Shown: positions 1 through 8,429 of the stretch, piece by piece
How the letters are laid out: the number at the start of each line of letters is the position of its first letter
How positions within the stretch are numbered: the first letter of the stretch is position 1
DNA from: a virus
IMG/VR virus record: IMGVR_UViG_3300020219_000016
Span: 1 to 64,000 of that record
Reading direction: 5' to 3' (one strand)
Length of the DNA stretch: 64,000 bases
Program-made: the position numbers and the translations under genes
The notes under the pieces: model-generated
Seen by the model: only the letters and a program-made list of their open reading frames with translations
Told to the model about the DNA's origin: nothing
Databases searched by the model: none

Positions 1-14
1 TCAGTGGTCGGATC

Positions 15-365
15 ATGACCGGCACAACGCCTACGACGGCGAGGTCTATTGAGATCTGGTGCGTCGCAGCTTTGGACAACGCAGCACCGACGTACCTTGC
101 TGGCTTCGGTGCCAGTGATGCAGCAGGACCAACGCTGATCTTGGAAAATAAAAACAACGTGTGTAAGTTGGTATGGTCAATGTCCACTGTTGCCACAAGT
201 GACCAAGCCTATTCGTTTGGCGCAGTATCAATTGCAGCGTTGTTCAATGGTGTTTGTCCGCCGAGGTTCGTGTTCTTCGTCACACATGACACGGGTGTCA
301 ACCTGAATGCGACAACAGGTAACCATCAGCTTCGACTACAACCGATCTTCGAAACGGTGACATAA
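15..365 (+). CDS. Structural-region protein, N-terminus probably outside window
   Basis: The reading frame is open to the left window edge, so the ATG at 15 may be internal and the gene may start upstream. The 116 visible residues are rich in A, T, V and F and read like a beta-rich virion or fibre protein. The stop codon overlaps the start of the LamG gene (TAATG), so the two are translationally linked. No family is recognised. Confidence 0.6.
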   Translation: MTGTTPTTARSIEIWCVAALDNAAPTYLAGFGASDAAGPTLILENKNNVCKLVWSMSTVATSDQAYSFGAVSIAALFNGVCPPRFVFFVTHDTGVNLNATTGNHQLRLQPIFETVT

Positions 366-1069
366 TGCAGTTGTATAAGTACGCAAATCTATGGGGCGGC
401 TGCGTTGGTGCTTGGTGCCCTTCGCAGGATCGTAGCCGCAGTACGATCCTCACGGACTTCAGCCGATACAATAATCACGGCACGCTGACAAATGGGCCGG
501 TGTGGAGCACGAGCACAGGTCATCGGTCGATGCTTTTTTCCGGAGGTGGTACAGACATGGTAGTGATCGCAGAAAGGCTGTACGAGCGAGTAGGCTTTTC
601 GTGCTGGGTGTATCCAATAACTCTTGCAGTTCAACGCGGAATATGCACGGCTGGCCCTAACTTAGAAGAGCCAAGTTTTGCGATGAGTCTAAAAACAAGC
701 GGTCTCATAGAGGCATTTCGCGGAGTACACACTGTATCGACGGCTTCGATTACGGCAGGAGTGTGGTCCCATATAATGGTATGGTCAGACGGGGCGACTA
801 CGTCATTTTTCATAAACGGAAAGCATTCAAACACGGTAGCGGACCTCATCGATAAACCACAACAATCGGAATTCTACATCGGAAGAAACTATTGGGGTGC
901 GTTCAACGGACATATAACCGACGTGCGACTTTATCAAGACGATCCACGCCCTTTCGTCAGTCTGTTAGCCCTACGTCGCGGCATCGCGTACGAAACCGTT
1001 CGCCGCCGATCGTATTCACTGCCGGGTGGCGTGGCGGCACGAAGACGCCAATTGCTGAAAGGAATTTGA
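365..1069 (+). CDS. LamG/concanavalin A-like lectin-fold phage protein
   Basis: The 234-residue protein has the layout of a LamG/pentraxin-type jelly-roll: a DFSRYNNHGTL stretch near residue 35, FSCWVYP in a central strand, W-H-I-x-V followed by FFINGK, and a C-terminal IGRNYWGAFNGHITDVRLY strand. In phages this fold sits on tail fibres or decoration proteins and binds glycans. Its place just after another structural-looking gene supports a virion role. Ligand and virion position cannot be told from sequence. Confidence 0.75.
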   Translation: MQLYKYANLWGGCVGAWCPSQDRSRSTILTDFSRYNNHGTLTNGPVWSTSTGHRSMLFSGGGTDMVVIAERLYERVGFSCWVYPITLAVQRGICTAGPNLEEPSFAMSLKTSGLIEAFRGVHTVSTASITAGVWSHIMVWSDGATTSFFINGKHSNTVADLIDKPQQSEFYIGRNYWGAFNGHITDVRLYQDDPRPFVSLLALRRGIAYETVRRRSYSLPGGVAARRRQLLKGI

Positions 1070-1070
1070 C

Positions 1071-1796
1071 ATGGCCACTCAAACAATCGAATTCTACGCA
1101 TCAGTCGGTATCTCGTCTGTTAAGCTATACGCGATCGGCTCTGAGGTCGTTGTCGCGTCTGTCGTACCAGCAGGGCAGGCGAACCCAAATATCTGGCGCG
1201 GAGTGTTCACTGATATTCCTGCTGGCCACTATCAACTAAGGCCGTTTATCGGAACGGCAGTGATGGGTTTTCAGTACGTCACTTTGACGCTAACGACGGC
1301 GACATTCATTGCCTATGAGCTTCCGGGGTCACTCTTTGTTGTACCGAGTGGCGGCGTCAGTGCTGCTGTGGCATCGTCAGGCATTGATGCCACCATAACT
1401 GGTATGCCAACGTTTCTACGGCAGGGTGACGCGCGTACGGTGTCAAATGGCTATGCCATCCCTATTCGCATGTACGATGCCGCGACAAATGCCCTGATGT
1501 TCGGTATAGGCACACGGTTGTTTGCGGATGCCGTAATCACGTTCTCCCTGCGCCGCCCGTGGGTGTCTGGGGTCGAAGAGGCTGAGATCACATGTACGTG
1601 GGTGGCTTCAGGGTCTGATGGCTATGTGCAAGTGGCCTATGAAGCCGCTGCGCTCGCCAGTTGTGTAGCAATGGACGTTCTCAAGGAAAAAGAGAATCAT
1701 CGCTGGGGTGTTAAGTTCCAATGGGGCACGGCTGATCCGATCACTTTGCTGTTCGGTCGCATACCCGTGGTGAGTCAAATCTGTTCAACTCAGTAA
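1071..1796 (+). CDS. Hypothetical virion-associated protein
   Basis: The 241-residue protein starts one base after the LamG stop. It is beta-rich (repeated T/V/A strands) with two segments that look like immunoglobulin-type strands, and no catalytic motif is visible. It is probably another fibre or neck/appendage component by context. No family is recognised. Confidence 0.65.
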   Translation: MATQTIEFYASVGISSVKLYAIGSEVVVASVVPAGQANPNIWRGVFTDIPAGHYQLRPFIGTAVMGFQYVTLTLTTATFIAYELPGSLFVVPSGGVSAAVASSGIDATITGMPTFLRQGDARTVSNGYAIPIRMYDAATNALMFGIGTRLFADAVITFSLRRPWVSGVEEAEITCTWVASGSDGYVQVAYEAAALASCVAMDVLKEKENHRWGVKFQWGTADPITLLFGRIPVVSQICSTQ

Positions 1797-1821
1797 AATT
1801 CACCTTGATCGTATATGCCAG
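1787..1821 (+). promoter_or_regulatory. Conserved CGTATATG promoter-like motif, copy 1
   Basis: CGTATATGCCAG at 1810-1821 with a weak AACTCAG block 16 nt upstream. It lies in the only sizeable gap of this module, about 85 nt before the gene at 1906. It matches the motif repeated upstream of some fifteen units in the window. Confidence 0.6.
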
Positions 1822-1905
1822 AGCGTGAAGTATCGTTATGCTGAGTCTCTCAGCCAAGTGTCTTCGTAGTTTATCGAATTCTGAATTTAAAAAGGTCTTT
1901 GACAG

Positions 1906-2532
1906 ATGGCTCAATACACATTGCCGGCAACCGGCCAGTTAGTAGACACGAATTCTGGTGCAGCGACAGATGCTACCCAGCGCCTCATTACCGCGAGTAA
2001 TTCGCCGGAGGTGGTGAGCGTGGCGTCCTTGGATACAAAAACGCCATCACAGGTCGCACACGGCACGGCGGATGCCGGGTCACCGCTTAAAGTTGGTGGT
2101 GTGGCAAGAACTGCATGGCAAGCGGCAGTGGCAGGAGCAAGCCGTGTAAATGCCAGTTACGACAAATACGGTCGGATGCTTATCGCCAACAATCCACGGG
2201 ATCTGCGGTCAGCACAGCACACAGTGATCACAAGTAGTGTGGCTGAGACAACGATTATCACAGCGGGTGCGGCTGGTGTGTTCAACGACTTGTCGGCATT
2301 GATTATTTCCAACACGTCAGTTACGGCGTGCAATGTGACAGTAAAGGATGCGACGGCAGGCACAAATCGATTCGTCATTGCAGTGCCGGCGGGTGGAACT
2401 GTTCAGGTCGTAGTGCCATCGAGTGACGCTCACAAGCAAGCGGCTGCGGCTGCGAACTGGACGGCAACATGCAGTGCCTCAGTGGCGTCTATCTCAGTCA
2501 CGGCCATGTTTGTGGCTAACGTTGACGCTTGA
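1906..2532 (+). CDS. Putative virion structural protein
   Basis: The protein has 208 residues, is very low in charge and dominated by A, T, V and S. It opens with MAQYTLPATGQLV and ends with a run of TATCSASVASISVTAMFV strands. This composition is typical of small capsid-decoration or tail-associated proteins in phages with no solved function. It has its own upstream promoter-like motif. Confidence 0.6.
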   Translation: MAQYTLPATGQLVDTNSGAATDATQRLITASNSPEVVSVASLDTKTPSQVAHGTADAGSPLKVGGVARTAWQAAVAGASRVNASYDKYGRMLIANNPRDLRSAQHTVITSSVAETTIITAGAAGVFNDLSALIISNTSVTACNVTVKDATAGTNRFVIAVPAGGTVQVVVPSSDAHKQAAAAANWTATCSASVASISVTAMFVANVDA

Positions 2533-2560
2533 TTTGCGTGTCGTTACGTGGAGTGGATAA

Positions 2561-2983
2561 ATGACGATACTGCTTTTAATGGGTGCTCCGGACGTGACAC
2601 CCGTTACGGTCACGGACAATGCACTAGCAATCTTCAAAGCTGCTGACTTCTCATATCAGTTCCGCGTGATGACTGTTGCTGGTGTGGGCGTGGATATCAC
2701 GAGTGCGACGTTCAGTGGCATGTTTCGCTGGCAGTATGCGGATGTGGCACCAGTGTTTGACCTGTCTGCGTCAGGGATATCGATAGTGGTCGCTGCTGGC
2801 GGTACGGCGAAGATTGTCATTACGAGCGCAGCAACGTCTGCGGCGGTGGTGCCGACAAATGTTGTTCAGGATGTGTTCTCAGGCAGCATCCCGATTTATT
2901 ATGACATTAACATGACGTTGAGTGGTGTCAAATACCGCGTTCTGCGAGGTGTTGCGAAGTATTACCGAAGTGCGTTGCCGTAA
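2561..2983 (+). CDS. Putative structural protein, baseplate-like
   Basis: This 140-residue beta-rich protein (VTVTDNALAIFKAADFSYQFRV start) resembles the N-terminal adaptor of some baseplate or receptor-binding upper proteins in overall pattern only. It is followed closely by the membrane/lysis cassette. The assignment is weak. Confidence 0.5.
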   Translation: MTILLLMGAPDVTPVTVTDNALAIFKAADFSYQFRVMTVAGVGVDITSATFSGMFRWQYADVAPVFDLSASGISIVVAAGGTAKIVITSAATSAAVVPTNVVQDVFSGSIPIYYDINMTLSGVKYRVLRGVAKYYRSALP

Positions 2984-2997
2984 TTGGAGATTGAAAA

Positions 2998-3458
2998 TGG
3001 CTGATAAGTTTCGAGTGATGTTGTTCGGGATGCTGACTTCCAAAAAGGCGTTGGCGACGGCGGCTGGCTTGATCGTGGCGAGTCTCGGTCGATATGGGCT
3101 TGGCATTCCGGAAGACACAGTAATTCAGATTCTCGGCATTCTGGCGTCGTTCGTCGTTGGTCAGGGTATTGCAGACATCGGCAAGGTGGCTGTGCCTGCG
3201 ACGTTTGTCGAAGCCTTGAAGGCGATGGTCGTGACGCTCTGTACTGACAAGAAGTCTCTAGCGGCGTTGGTAGCGATTCTGGTGACTACGGCAGGTCGCT
3301 ACGGGCTTGGGATTCCTGAAGACATGGTTCTCAAGTTGATCAGTTCGTTGAGCGTGTACATGGTCGGCCAGGGCGTGGCTGAAGTTGGCCAGAAGGCTGA
3401 TCCTGTAAGTGGCGGTGTTTCGTCTGGGGCTGTGGTGGTGAATGTAAGGGGGCGATGA
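2998..3458 (+). CDS. Membrane protein with duplicated hairpin, holin candidate
   Basis: The start is the ATG after GGAGATTGAAA; a longer frame upstream overlaps the previous gene and lacks a ribosome site. Two halves repeat the same unit: KKALATAAGLIVASLGRYGLGIPED near residues 13-37 and KKSLAALVAILVTTAGRYGLGIPED near residues 80-105. Each unit is followed by an amphipathic LxSxxVGQGxAxxG segment. The short hydrophobic hairpins, 153-residue size and position ahead of a peptidase and a lipoprotein suggest a holin or pore-forming lysis protein. This is inference from architecture, not homology. Confidence 0.55.
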
Positions 3459-3459
3459 G

Positions 3460-3861
3460 ATGTTTGCGACTGTTACTGTAGATTGGTCAATTGTTGCCGG
3501 CGGTGGTCTGCTGCTGGCTGGGTTGCTTGGAACGCTGGCTGCGTTTGGCAGCAAGGCGATAGCGTGGCTGAACAAGCCACCGTACGCGCCAGTAGCGTCA
3601 AGCCGTCTTGCGCCAGTGAATGACAAAGCATCAGTTCCTGTGACTCGTGGTGCAGACGACGCACCTCCTGTGGGGTCTGTGGATTGGGTGTGTGACATTG
3701 TCGGCGCTATGGGGTTAGCCGAGCCAAAGACGATCCTGATGGCACTGATGGATGGTACGACGCGGGATCAGGCACGTATGGTTCGGATCGCCGAACTGGA
3801 GAAGTCAGCAAGGCCCGCTGGCCCTGTGAAGTCAGTCGCTGTTACGGAGTCAAGTCCATGA
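3460..3861 (+). CDS. Small inner-membrane protein of the lysis/surface cassette
   Basis: One transmembrane segment near the N-terminus (GGGLLLAGLLGTLAAFG, about residues 11-30) is followed by a hydrophilic, presumably exported or cytoplasmic tail of about 100 residues. The start overlaps the upstream gene end and the stop overlaps the next ATG. An i-spanin-like role is possible but not shown. Confidence 0.5.
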   Translation: MFATVTVDWSIVAGGGLLLAGLLGTLAAFGSKAIAWLNKPPYAPVASSRLAPVNDKASVPVTRGADDAPPVGSVDWVCDIVGAMGLAEPKTILMALMDGTTRDQARMVRIAELEKSARPAGPVKSVAVTESSP

Positions 3862-4196
3862 ACTGGCTAAAGCTATCGCCGCTGTTGCTGATCATTGGCG
3901 GCGTTCTGTTACTGGACGGCGGCAAAGGCATTGTTCCAGGTCCCGGTCCAGTTGATCCGGCAGACTGTCTATCTGAATGCCATGTGGCTGACAGGGCGAG
4001 TCAGGTGTCGATTCTGCGAGACGCGGCATTGCAACCACGAGACACCGTCGATGCGAGGATCGCGTTGGTCAAGTGGGTAAACGAGAGGCGGATTCCCGCA
4101 AGAACAAACGACTGGATTCCGTACACAGACGAAGTTGCAAAGGCGATCGAAGCTGGCACGTTGTCGCAGTTGGCAGATACGCTTGAGAACAAATAA
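3858..4196 (+). CDS. Small secreted or membrane-anchored protein
   Basis: The N-terminus MNWLKLSPLLLIIGGVLLLDGG is a strong hydrophobic signal or anchor. The remaining roughly 90 residues contain a CLSEC pair and a charged helix. It overlaps the preceding gene by four bases and lies directly upstream of the cysteine peptidase. No family is recognised. Confidence 0.5.
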   Translation: MNWLKLSPLLLIIGGVLLLDGGKGIVPGPGPVDPADCLSECHVADRASQVSILRDAALQPRDTVDARIALVKWVNERRIPARTNDWIPYTDEVAKAIEAGTLSQLADTLENK

Positions 4197-4209
4197 AGGC
4201 GGTGTTCGG

Positions 4210-5034
4210 ATGAGTGATTTTACCGGCTACCCAATTGAACTTGAAGATAAAGCATTCATTGCGACTCTGCCTCGCGAAATAGAAATTCTTGCCATGCGAG
4301 GCACGTACAATGAGGTGCGTCTTGATCCTCGTGCTTTGGCAATCGTTGAAAATCAGAAAAAGCAGGGCTCTTGTGCCGGGCACTCCCTTTCGTCTGTCCT
4401 TGAATGGATCTACGTTGTCATTCAGGGGAAGCCAGAGTGGTTCGCGCTTAGCAGAGCTATGGGATATTACGAAGCACAGCGTATTTCTGGTATTCGTGGT
4501 GACAAGGGCTCAACAATAACTGGTGGCGTGAAGTTAGCAAAGACGGTCGGCTTGTGTCGTGAAGAGCTCTGGCAATATCCATCACAGTACAATCCGACGA
4601 GGCCGCAGAACTATCAGGCGGTTTTGGAGGATGCGGAAAACTACATCGTCGGAAGTGAAACAGCAATCACGAGCTACGAAGGATACAGGACGTTTCTCGG
4701 TGCTGGTCTTGGTGGGATTCATCAGGGTATTGGCTGGAACTCAAGTGTTGACCGGTCTCTCGTTGAGACGTATTCGAACAGTGGTGGTGGAGGTCACTCT
4801 ATCTGTGCGTTGTGCTTATCTAAGCGGTTGGACTCGAAGGGTGAACCATATGCATGGATTCTCAATAGTTGGTCGAATACGTGGGGCCAGAATGGTTGGG
4901 CTGAGTGGTCGCCAACCGCAATCAGGCAAATGTTGAAGTCGCGGAGTACAACATTCATCGGATTGTCAGATATGCCAAACATGAAACCGCGTGAATACAC
5001 ACTGGAAAACATGCAGAAAGATTTGAGGATTTAA
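4210..5034 (+). CDS. Papain-like (C1A) cysteine peptidase
   Basis: The 274-residue protein carries the papain catalytic set in order: oxyanion Q49 and nucleophile C55 in NQKKQGSCAGHSL, H196 in GGGGHSICAL and N219 in WILNSW, followed by G-Q-N-G-W as in C1 peptidases. There is no signal peptide, so it would act in the cytoplasm or need a holin for release. The chosen ATG follows GGTGTTCGG. Neighbours are membrane proteins and a lipoprotein, so lysis, virion processing or host-protein cleavage are all possible. Confidence 0.8.
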   Translation: MSDFTGYPIELEDKAFIATLPREIEILAMRGTYNEVRLDPRALAIVENQKKQGSCAGHSLSSVLEWIYVVIQGKPEWFALSRAMGYYEAQRISGIRGDKGSTITGGVKLAKTVGLCREELWQYPSQYNPTRPQNYQAVLEDAENYIVGSETAITSYEGYRTFLGAGLGGIHQGIGWNSSVDRSLVETYSNSGGGGHSICALCLSKRLDSKGEPYAWILNSWSNTWGQNGWAEWSPTAIRQMLKSRSTTFIGLSDMPNMKPREYTLENMQKDLRI

Positions 5035-5036
5035 CC

Positions 5037-5666
5037 ATGAGATACGTACTCGTTCTATTACTTGTCGCCGCAGGATGCAGCGAATCAAACGAATTATCTA
5101 CATTGAAGTCCGCTTTGCGAGACTCATCATCGCAGGTGATTGCGAGCACAACAGAGACGACATTGATTGTCAAAGAGCAGACGGAAACGCTCAAGGAGAA
5201 CACTCAGTCACTGCGGGATCTTGCGGAGAAGATTGACACACTGAAAGCAGCACAGGCAGTCCCCGAAGCTAAACAAGTGGAGGAGGTGATCCAGTCTGCT
5301 GATGACACGGAGCCAGGCAATAAAGCGAACGATGCGCAACCTACAACGACGATCGTTGCCAAGCCTGGTTCCGTGCGTCTTGTGCCTGCCAAGGTAAAAA
5401 TGGCATGGAATATCGACGGCAACTGGAATCCGAGTTTTCAGGAGACATCCAGGCATCTGCGTGAATCTCACGGCATGAACGTGGATGGTCTGAGTCACCA
5501 GCAGTTGCATGATCTGCATCGAGACTTGCATGAGGGCAGAGTTAAGGCGAACGCTGTTAAATCGAAATCGGTACAGGTGATGAGCGGAGGATCGTCATGT
5601 CCTGGTGGAGTTTGCCCAACGAACTCAAGGCAGTCTCGTAGAGGGTTGTTTGGACGCCGACGATAA
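5037..5666 (+). CDS. Putative lipoprotein with coiled coil and CxGGVC tail
   Basis: The N-terminus MRYVLVLLLVAAGC is a clear lipobox, so Cys14 would be lipidated. Residues 20-80 form a heptad-rich coiled coil, and the C-terminus has SSCPGGVCP followed by a basic RRGLFGRRR end. The gene starts two bases after the peptidase stop. An outer-membrane or spanin-like function fits the context but is unproven. Confidence 0.6.
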   Translation: MRYVLVLLLVAAGCSESNELSTLKSALRDSSSQVIASTTETTLIVKEQTETLKENTQSLRDLAEKIDTLKAAQAVPEAKQVEEVIQSADDTEPGNKANDAQPTTTIVAKPGSVRLVPAKVKMAWNIDGNWNPSFQETSRHLRESHGMNVDGLSHQQLHDLHRDLHEGRVKANAVKSKSVQVMSGGSSCPGGVCPTNSRQSRRGLFGRRR

Positions 5667-5686
5667 CCTGAACTTTGGAGATACCA

Positions 5687-5977
5687 ATGCCATTGCTGAC
5701 AATCATGGAAGAGATGAAATCGCCTGTCAACGCGATGATCTTTGATCTGTTTCATAAGGGTAGCCTGACAGTTGGTGGTCGCGAAATACGACTCGGCACA
5801 AGGGCACTGCCTGTGCCGGTCGTGAAGGGTGATTGCATCGTGTGGACATTCGCGAAGCCGGTGAAGGTGTCAACACCAGGTCCAGATCAGTCGGTGTATG
5901 AAATACGGCAGTATCGGGATCGAATAGAGCTGTCGATTGGCATGTTGGCTGACGTGACAATCATGGTGAAGGAATAG
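5687..5977 (+). CDS. Hypothetical protein
   Basis: The ATG after TTTGGAGATACCA is the start; the in-frame TTG upstream overlaps the ribosome site. The 96-residue product is beta-rich with a conserved-looking IxLGTRALPVPVVKGD stretch. Function unknown. Confidence 0.55.
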   Translation: MPLLTIMEEMKSPVNAMIFDLFHKGSLTVGGREIRLGTRALPVPVVKGDCIVWTFAKPVKVSTPGPDQSVYEIRQYRDRIELSIGMLADVTIMVKE

Positions 5978-6046
5978 CCTGACTCAAGTTGTGTCAGGAA
6001 GTGTTAAGTGACTCAGCCGGGATATCCGGTGGAAAGAGTGGGCGTT

Positions 6047-6337
6047 ATGCCTGAATTTATTGATGAGTTGGAAGTAAAGAAGCACGTTCGAATGAAGTCC
6101 GAGTTAGGATCAATAGACGTGCATTGTTCCGACAGTAGGATTGGGGCGTGGTTATCAAGCGAAGGTGACAGCATCGGTGTGTTCAAATGTGGCAATAAAT
6201 TCAGCATTGCAATCTACGCGAAAGAAACAACGCGTCCGGTCGTTGCGCTCACCACAGTTGGCCTACAGTTGCTTGATGTGAAGGGAAACCCTGTAGTGTT
6301 CACGTGGTCTGATGTGCTGAAGAAACTACAGTCGTAA
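6047..6337 (+). CDS. Hypothetical protein
   Basis: The ATG at 6047 follows GGAAAGAGTG; a GTG at 6008 is an alternative start. About 96 residues, mixed charge, no motif recognised. A terminator hairpin follows the stop. Confidence 0.5.
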   Translation: MPEFIDELEVKKHVRMKSELGSIDVHCSDSRIGAWLSSEGDSIGVFKCGNKFSIAIYAKETTRPVVALTTVGLQLLDVKGNPVVFTWSDVLKKLQS

Positions 6338-6360
6338 CACACATGCGTGCAGTTAGTCTA

Positions 6361-6398
6361 AGCCTTGTCAGTTCGACCTTCGTTCTGGCAAGGTTTTA
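6361..6398 (+). terminator. Rho-independent terminator
   Basis: CCTTGTCAG pairs with CTGGCAAGG (one G-T pair) across a 13-nt loop and is followed by TTTTAT. It closes the structural/lysis transcription unit. Confidence 0.6.
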
Positions 6399-6406
6399 TC
6401 TGAGTG

Positions 6407-6583
6407 ATGAAAGATACTGGTAACAGAATGAGCGACTCGCGTGATAGCGTGGCATCCGTCCTGCACGGCATTGTACTTACGCTCAAATCAATCAGTGACG
6501 TTGAGATCAAGCAGATGGAGCCTATGGATCGTGAGCGATTGCGTAGGCTGTTGATCGACCAGGCGATGAGAATACGACGCTAA
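6407..6583 (+). CDS. Small hypothetical protein (58 aa)
   Basis: ATG to TAA encodes 58 residues ending in a strongly helical, charged stretch (MDRERLRRLLIDQAM). A second in-frame ATG lies at 6428. It sits between a terminator and the next gene, and no other frame is open there. Family unknown. Confidence 0.4.
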   Translation: MKDTGNRMSDSRDSVASVLHGIVLTLKSISDVEIKQMEPMDRERLRRLLIDQAMRIRR

Positions 6584-6601
6584 TAGGCACAGGGTTACAA
6601 C

Positions 6602-6955
6602 ATGAGCCGAACGGTTAAAGAATCTCTTGAGAGTGTCGCTGGTGTAGTGTTTGAATGCAGCAGTGATGCTCGTGCTTATGGTAAAGGTGGCATCTGGTAT
6701 ACATGGAAGCCTGATTCTGCACGAAGGTTTCCAGAGGATGTCGCCAGTGTGTTTATAGTGATGCCTGTCAACTGGAATGAGTCCGATGTTTTACAAAGCG
6801 GCATCGTCTGTGAGTGGACAGTCGATTGTCTAAACCAATGTGGTGCGAGATGGATACTGTCAGGGACGAAAAAGGAACCAACATTATCGCCAAGTTTGCA
6901 CTGGGTTGGTGTATGGCATGGCTGGCTACAAAACGGCCAAATAAAGACTTGTTGA
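6602..6955 (+). CDS. DUF6527-like small protein
   Basis: The 117-residue protein ends with LSPSLHWVGVWHGWLQNGQI and a terminal KTC, preceded by a C-x3-C pair (CLNQC). This resembles the end of DUF6527 phage proteins, which are thought to bind a metal. Function is unknown even in the family. Confidence 0.5.
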   Translation: MSRTVKESLESVAGVVFECSSDARAYGKGGIWYTWKPDSARRFPEDVASVFIVMPVNWNESDVLQSGIVCEWTVDCLNQCGARWILSGTKKEPTLSPSLHWVGVWHGWLQNGQIKTC

Positions 6956-6972
6956 AGAAGTGAGGTTCGATC

Positions 6973-7281
6973 ATGCCCGCAGTATTCACCCAGAGTTACC
7001 AGAACAAGATCGAATCTGCCGTCTTGATCGAGTTCGATTGTGCGCCGCTTTCGTCAGGTGTACGTCGGGAAGACAAGCATCGTCGCCGTCGCCGTGAAGT
7101 GGTCACAGGTGTTCATAGCGAATACTTTATCGTGATGAACGGTGAAAATCCGCCGCAGAGCCGAAAAGAGGCGATTAGTGCCACGGTCGGGGCGATTGCG
7201 ATGCTTCTGCAATTCATTTTTCCGCAGTATGCGTTGATGATCAAGATTGCTGGCTGGATATGGGATTTCACACATGAATGA
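6973..7281 (+). CDS. Small protein with C-terminal membrane helix
   Basis: The 102 residues include a basic cluster (KHRRRRREVV) and a hydrophobic C-terminal segment (ATVGAIAMLLQFIFPQYALM). It overlaps the next gene by eight bases (ATGAATGA). Function unknown. Confidence 0.5.
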   Translation: MPAVFTQSYQNKIESAVLIEFDCAPLSSGVRREDKHRRRRREVVTGVHSEYFIVMNGENPPQSRKEAISATVGAIAMLLQFIFPQYALMIKIAGWIWDFTHE

Positions 7282-7465
7282 CAGAATGCTGCACTTGCCA
7301 CCATTGAACCGTGGGCTGATCGACGCCTGTCGCTTTTGCGGATCTCAACACGGAAGCGGCGCGTGGTGCAAGACGTGTGGTTGCCCGATACTGTACAGAG
7401 TCGTGTATCCTGATTTGCCACCTGTTCCGGCGCATACGACACAATGCCGCATGAGCAGGTCATAG
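7274..7465 (+). CDS. Small zinc-ribbon protein
   Basis: The ATG inside the upstream stop region gives a 63-residue protein with CRFC and CKTCGC knuckles, typical of a small zinc ribbon. It is translationally coupled to the previous gene. Target unknown. Confidence 0.55.
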   Translation: MNDRMLHLPPLNRGLIDACRFCGSQHGSGAWCKTCGCPILYRVVYPDLPPVPAHTTQCRMSRS

Positions 7466-7639
7466 TGTCGCAGTCAAGCGACTGTGCTACTTGTAGGGTG
7501 GTTATTTTGCAATAAATACAAGAACTCCCGATAAAAGTGTGTATTGCCACATTATGGCATCGTATCTATGATAGCCTGACCGACATTGAGCGTTGTGCTT
7601 TACGTGGTTTGGCTTTTTTAGGTCGTTATTGGTGTCACA

Positions 7640-8200
7640 ATGGTTATTGGGAAGCGTGATGATTTTGTGGAGATTGTGTCGTTCGAGATTCCACGTGAAC
7701 AGGCAGACAGATTGCGTCGGCTGGAGGGGCGAGATCCGTCTGATATCGCTCGCAATCACCTGATTGGCTTTTACGAAGACAATCGCCGCACGTCGATTGA
7801 ATTGATCGCTACGTCTCTTGGATGGCTGCCAGAGGTGTATCAGGCGATGGTGAAACACGTCGGGCGTGGTGCAGTGAGCCACTTTATCCGCGAAGCCACG
7901 TATTCGTACGCGACTCACAGAAAGGTAAAACTGTCGCCCGTGCCTTTGCTGAAGGAAGGTCACGTTGAGGGGGCAGTCGGTCGCCGAAAGAGCGGATTGC
8001 CAACGGCTCAGCCAGGGCGTCAGAGTATCGTCGTAACAATTAAGATCCCTGCGCAGTGGGATGAAGCTCTCCGGCATGAGTGGGGGAGCAAGGCAAGCCA
8101 GAGGATGAAGGCTGCTGCACAGTTGCGTGTCGAGAAAGAGACGGGGAAATTACTGCCTGTTCAGCGCGGCATGGGGCCATTTCTGGGGCGTGAGGGGTAA
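7640..8200 (+). CDS. Protein with repeated ribbon-helix-helix-like segments
   Basis: The 186-residue protein contains up to three segments that look like MetJ/Arc strand-helix-helix units: VEIVSFEIPREQADRLRRLE near residue 10, LPEVYQAMVKHVGRGAVSHF near residue 63, and QSIVVTIKIPAQWDEALRHE near residue 133. Such proteins usually bind operators as dimers, so this could be a single-chain regulator. The gap upstream (7466-7639) holds a small hairpin (GCAGTC/GACTGT). Assignment is by pattern only. Confidence 0.45.
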   Translation: MVIGKRDDFVEIVSFEIPREQADRLRRLEGRDPSDIARNHLIGFYEDNRRTSIELIATSLGWLPEVYQAMVKHVGRGAVSHFIREATYSYATHRKVKLSPVPLLKEGHVEGAVGRRKSGLPTAQPGRQSIVVTIKIPAQWDEALRHEWGSKASQRMKAAAQLRVEKETGKLLPVQRGMGPFLGREG

Positions 8201-8305
8201 TTGATTATTTCTCAATCTTCTGTTGCATTGCGTAGGCGTGTTTTGTAGAGTTACGCTTCCGAAGTCGCAAGACAACTATCTAAACAACCAAACTATCGCA
8301 TGAAT

Positions 8306-8402
8306 GAGCCCTGTCGTCAGGGTTATGCCTGTCCATAGCGAAAGCGTGGGCAAGGCGGTCAATAGTCCGCCTGGAAAGGCTAAAATCACGATAGCAGGGC
8401 TC
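8306..8402 (+). promoter_or_regulatory. Structured leader RNA with mutually exclusive pairings
   Basis: GAGCCCTG (8306-8313) can pair with CAGGGCTC (8395-8402) to close a 97-nt domain. Inside are a GCGAAAGC mini-hairpin and GGCGG/CCGCC around 8354-8371. The same CCCTG can instead form a local hairpin with CAGGG at 8318-8322. The element ends just before the likely start at 8430, as a riboswitch or attenuator would. It matches no riboswitch class known to me. Nothing else is seen in the gap 8201-8429. Confidence 0.4.
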
Positions 8403-8429
8403 TTTCATGCGCAGTCAAAGGCCCGCACG

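Noticed and set aside
7502-8077. 191-codon frame on the - strand
   Set aside because: It is the shadow of the RHH-like gene on the + strand and of the gap before it; no ribosome site and poor composition.
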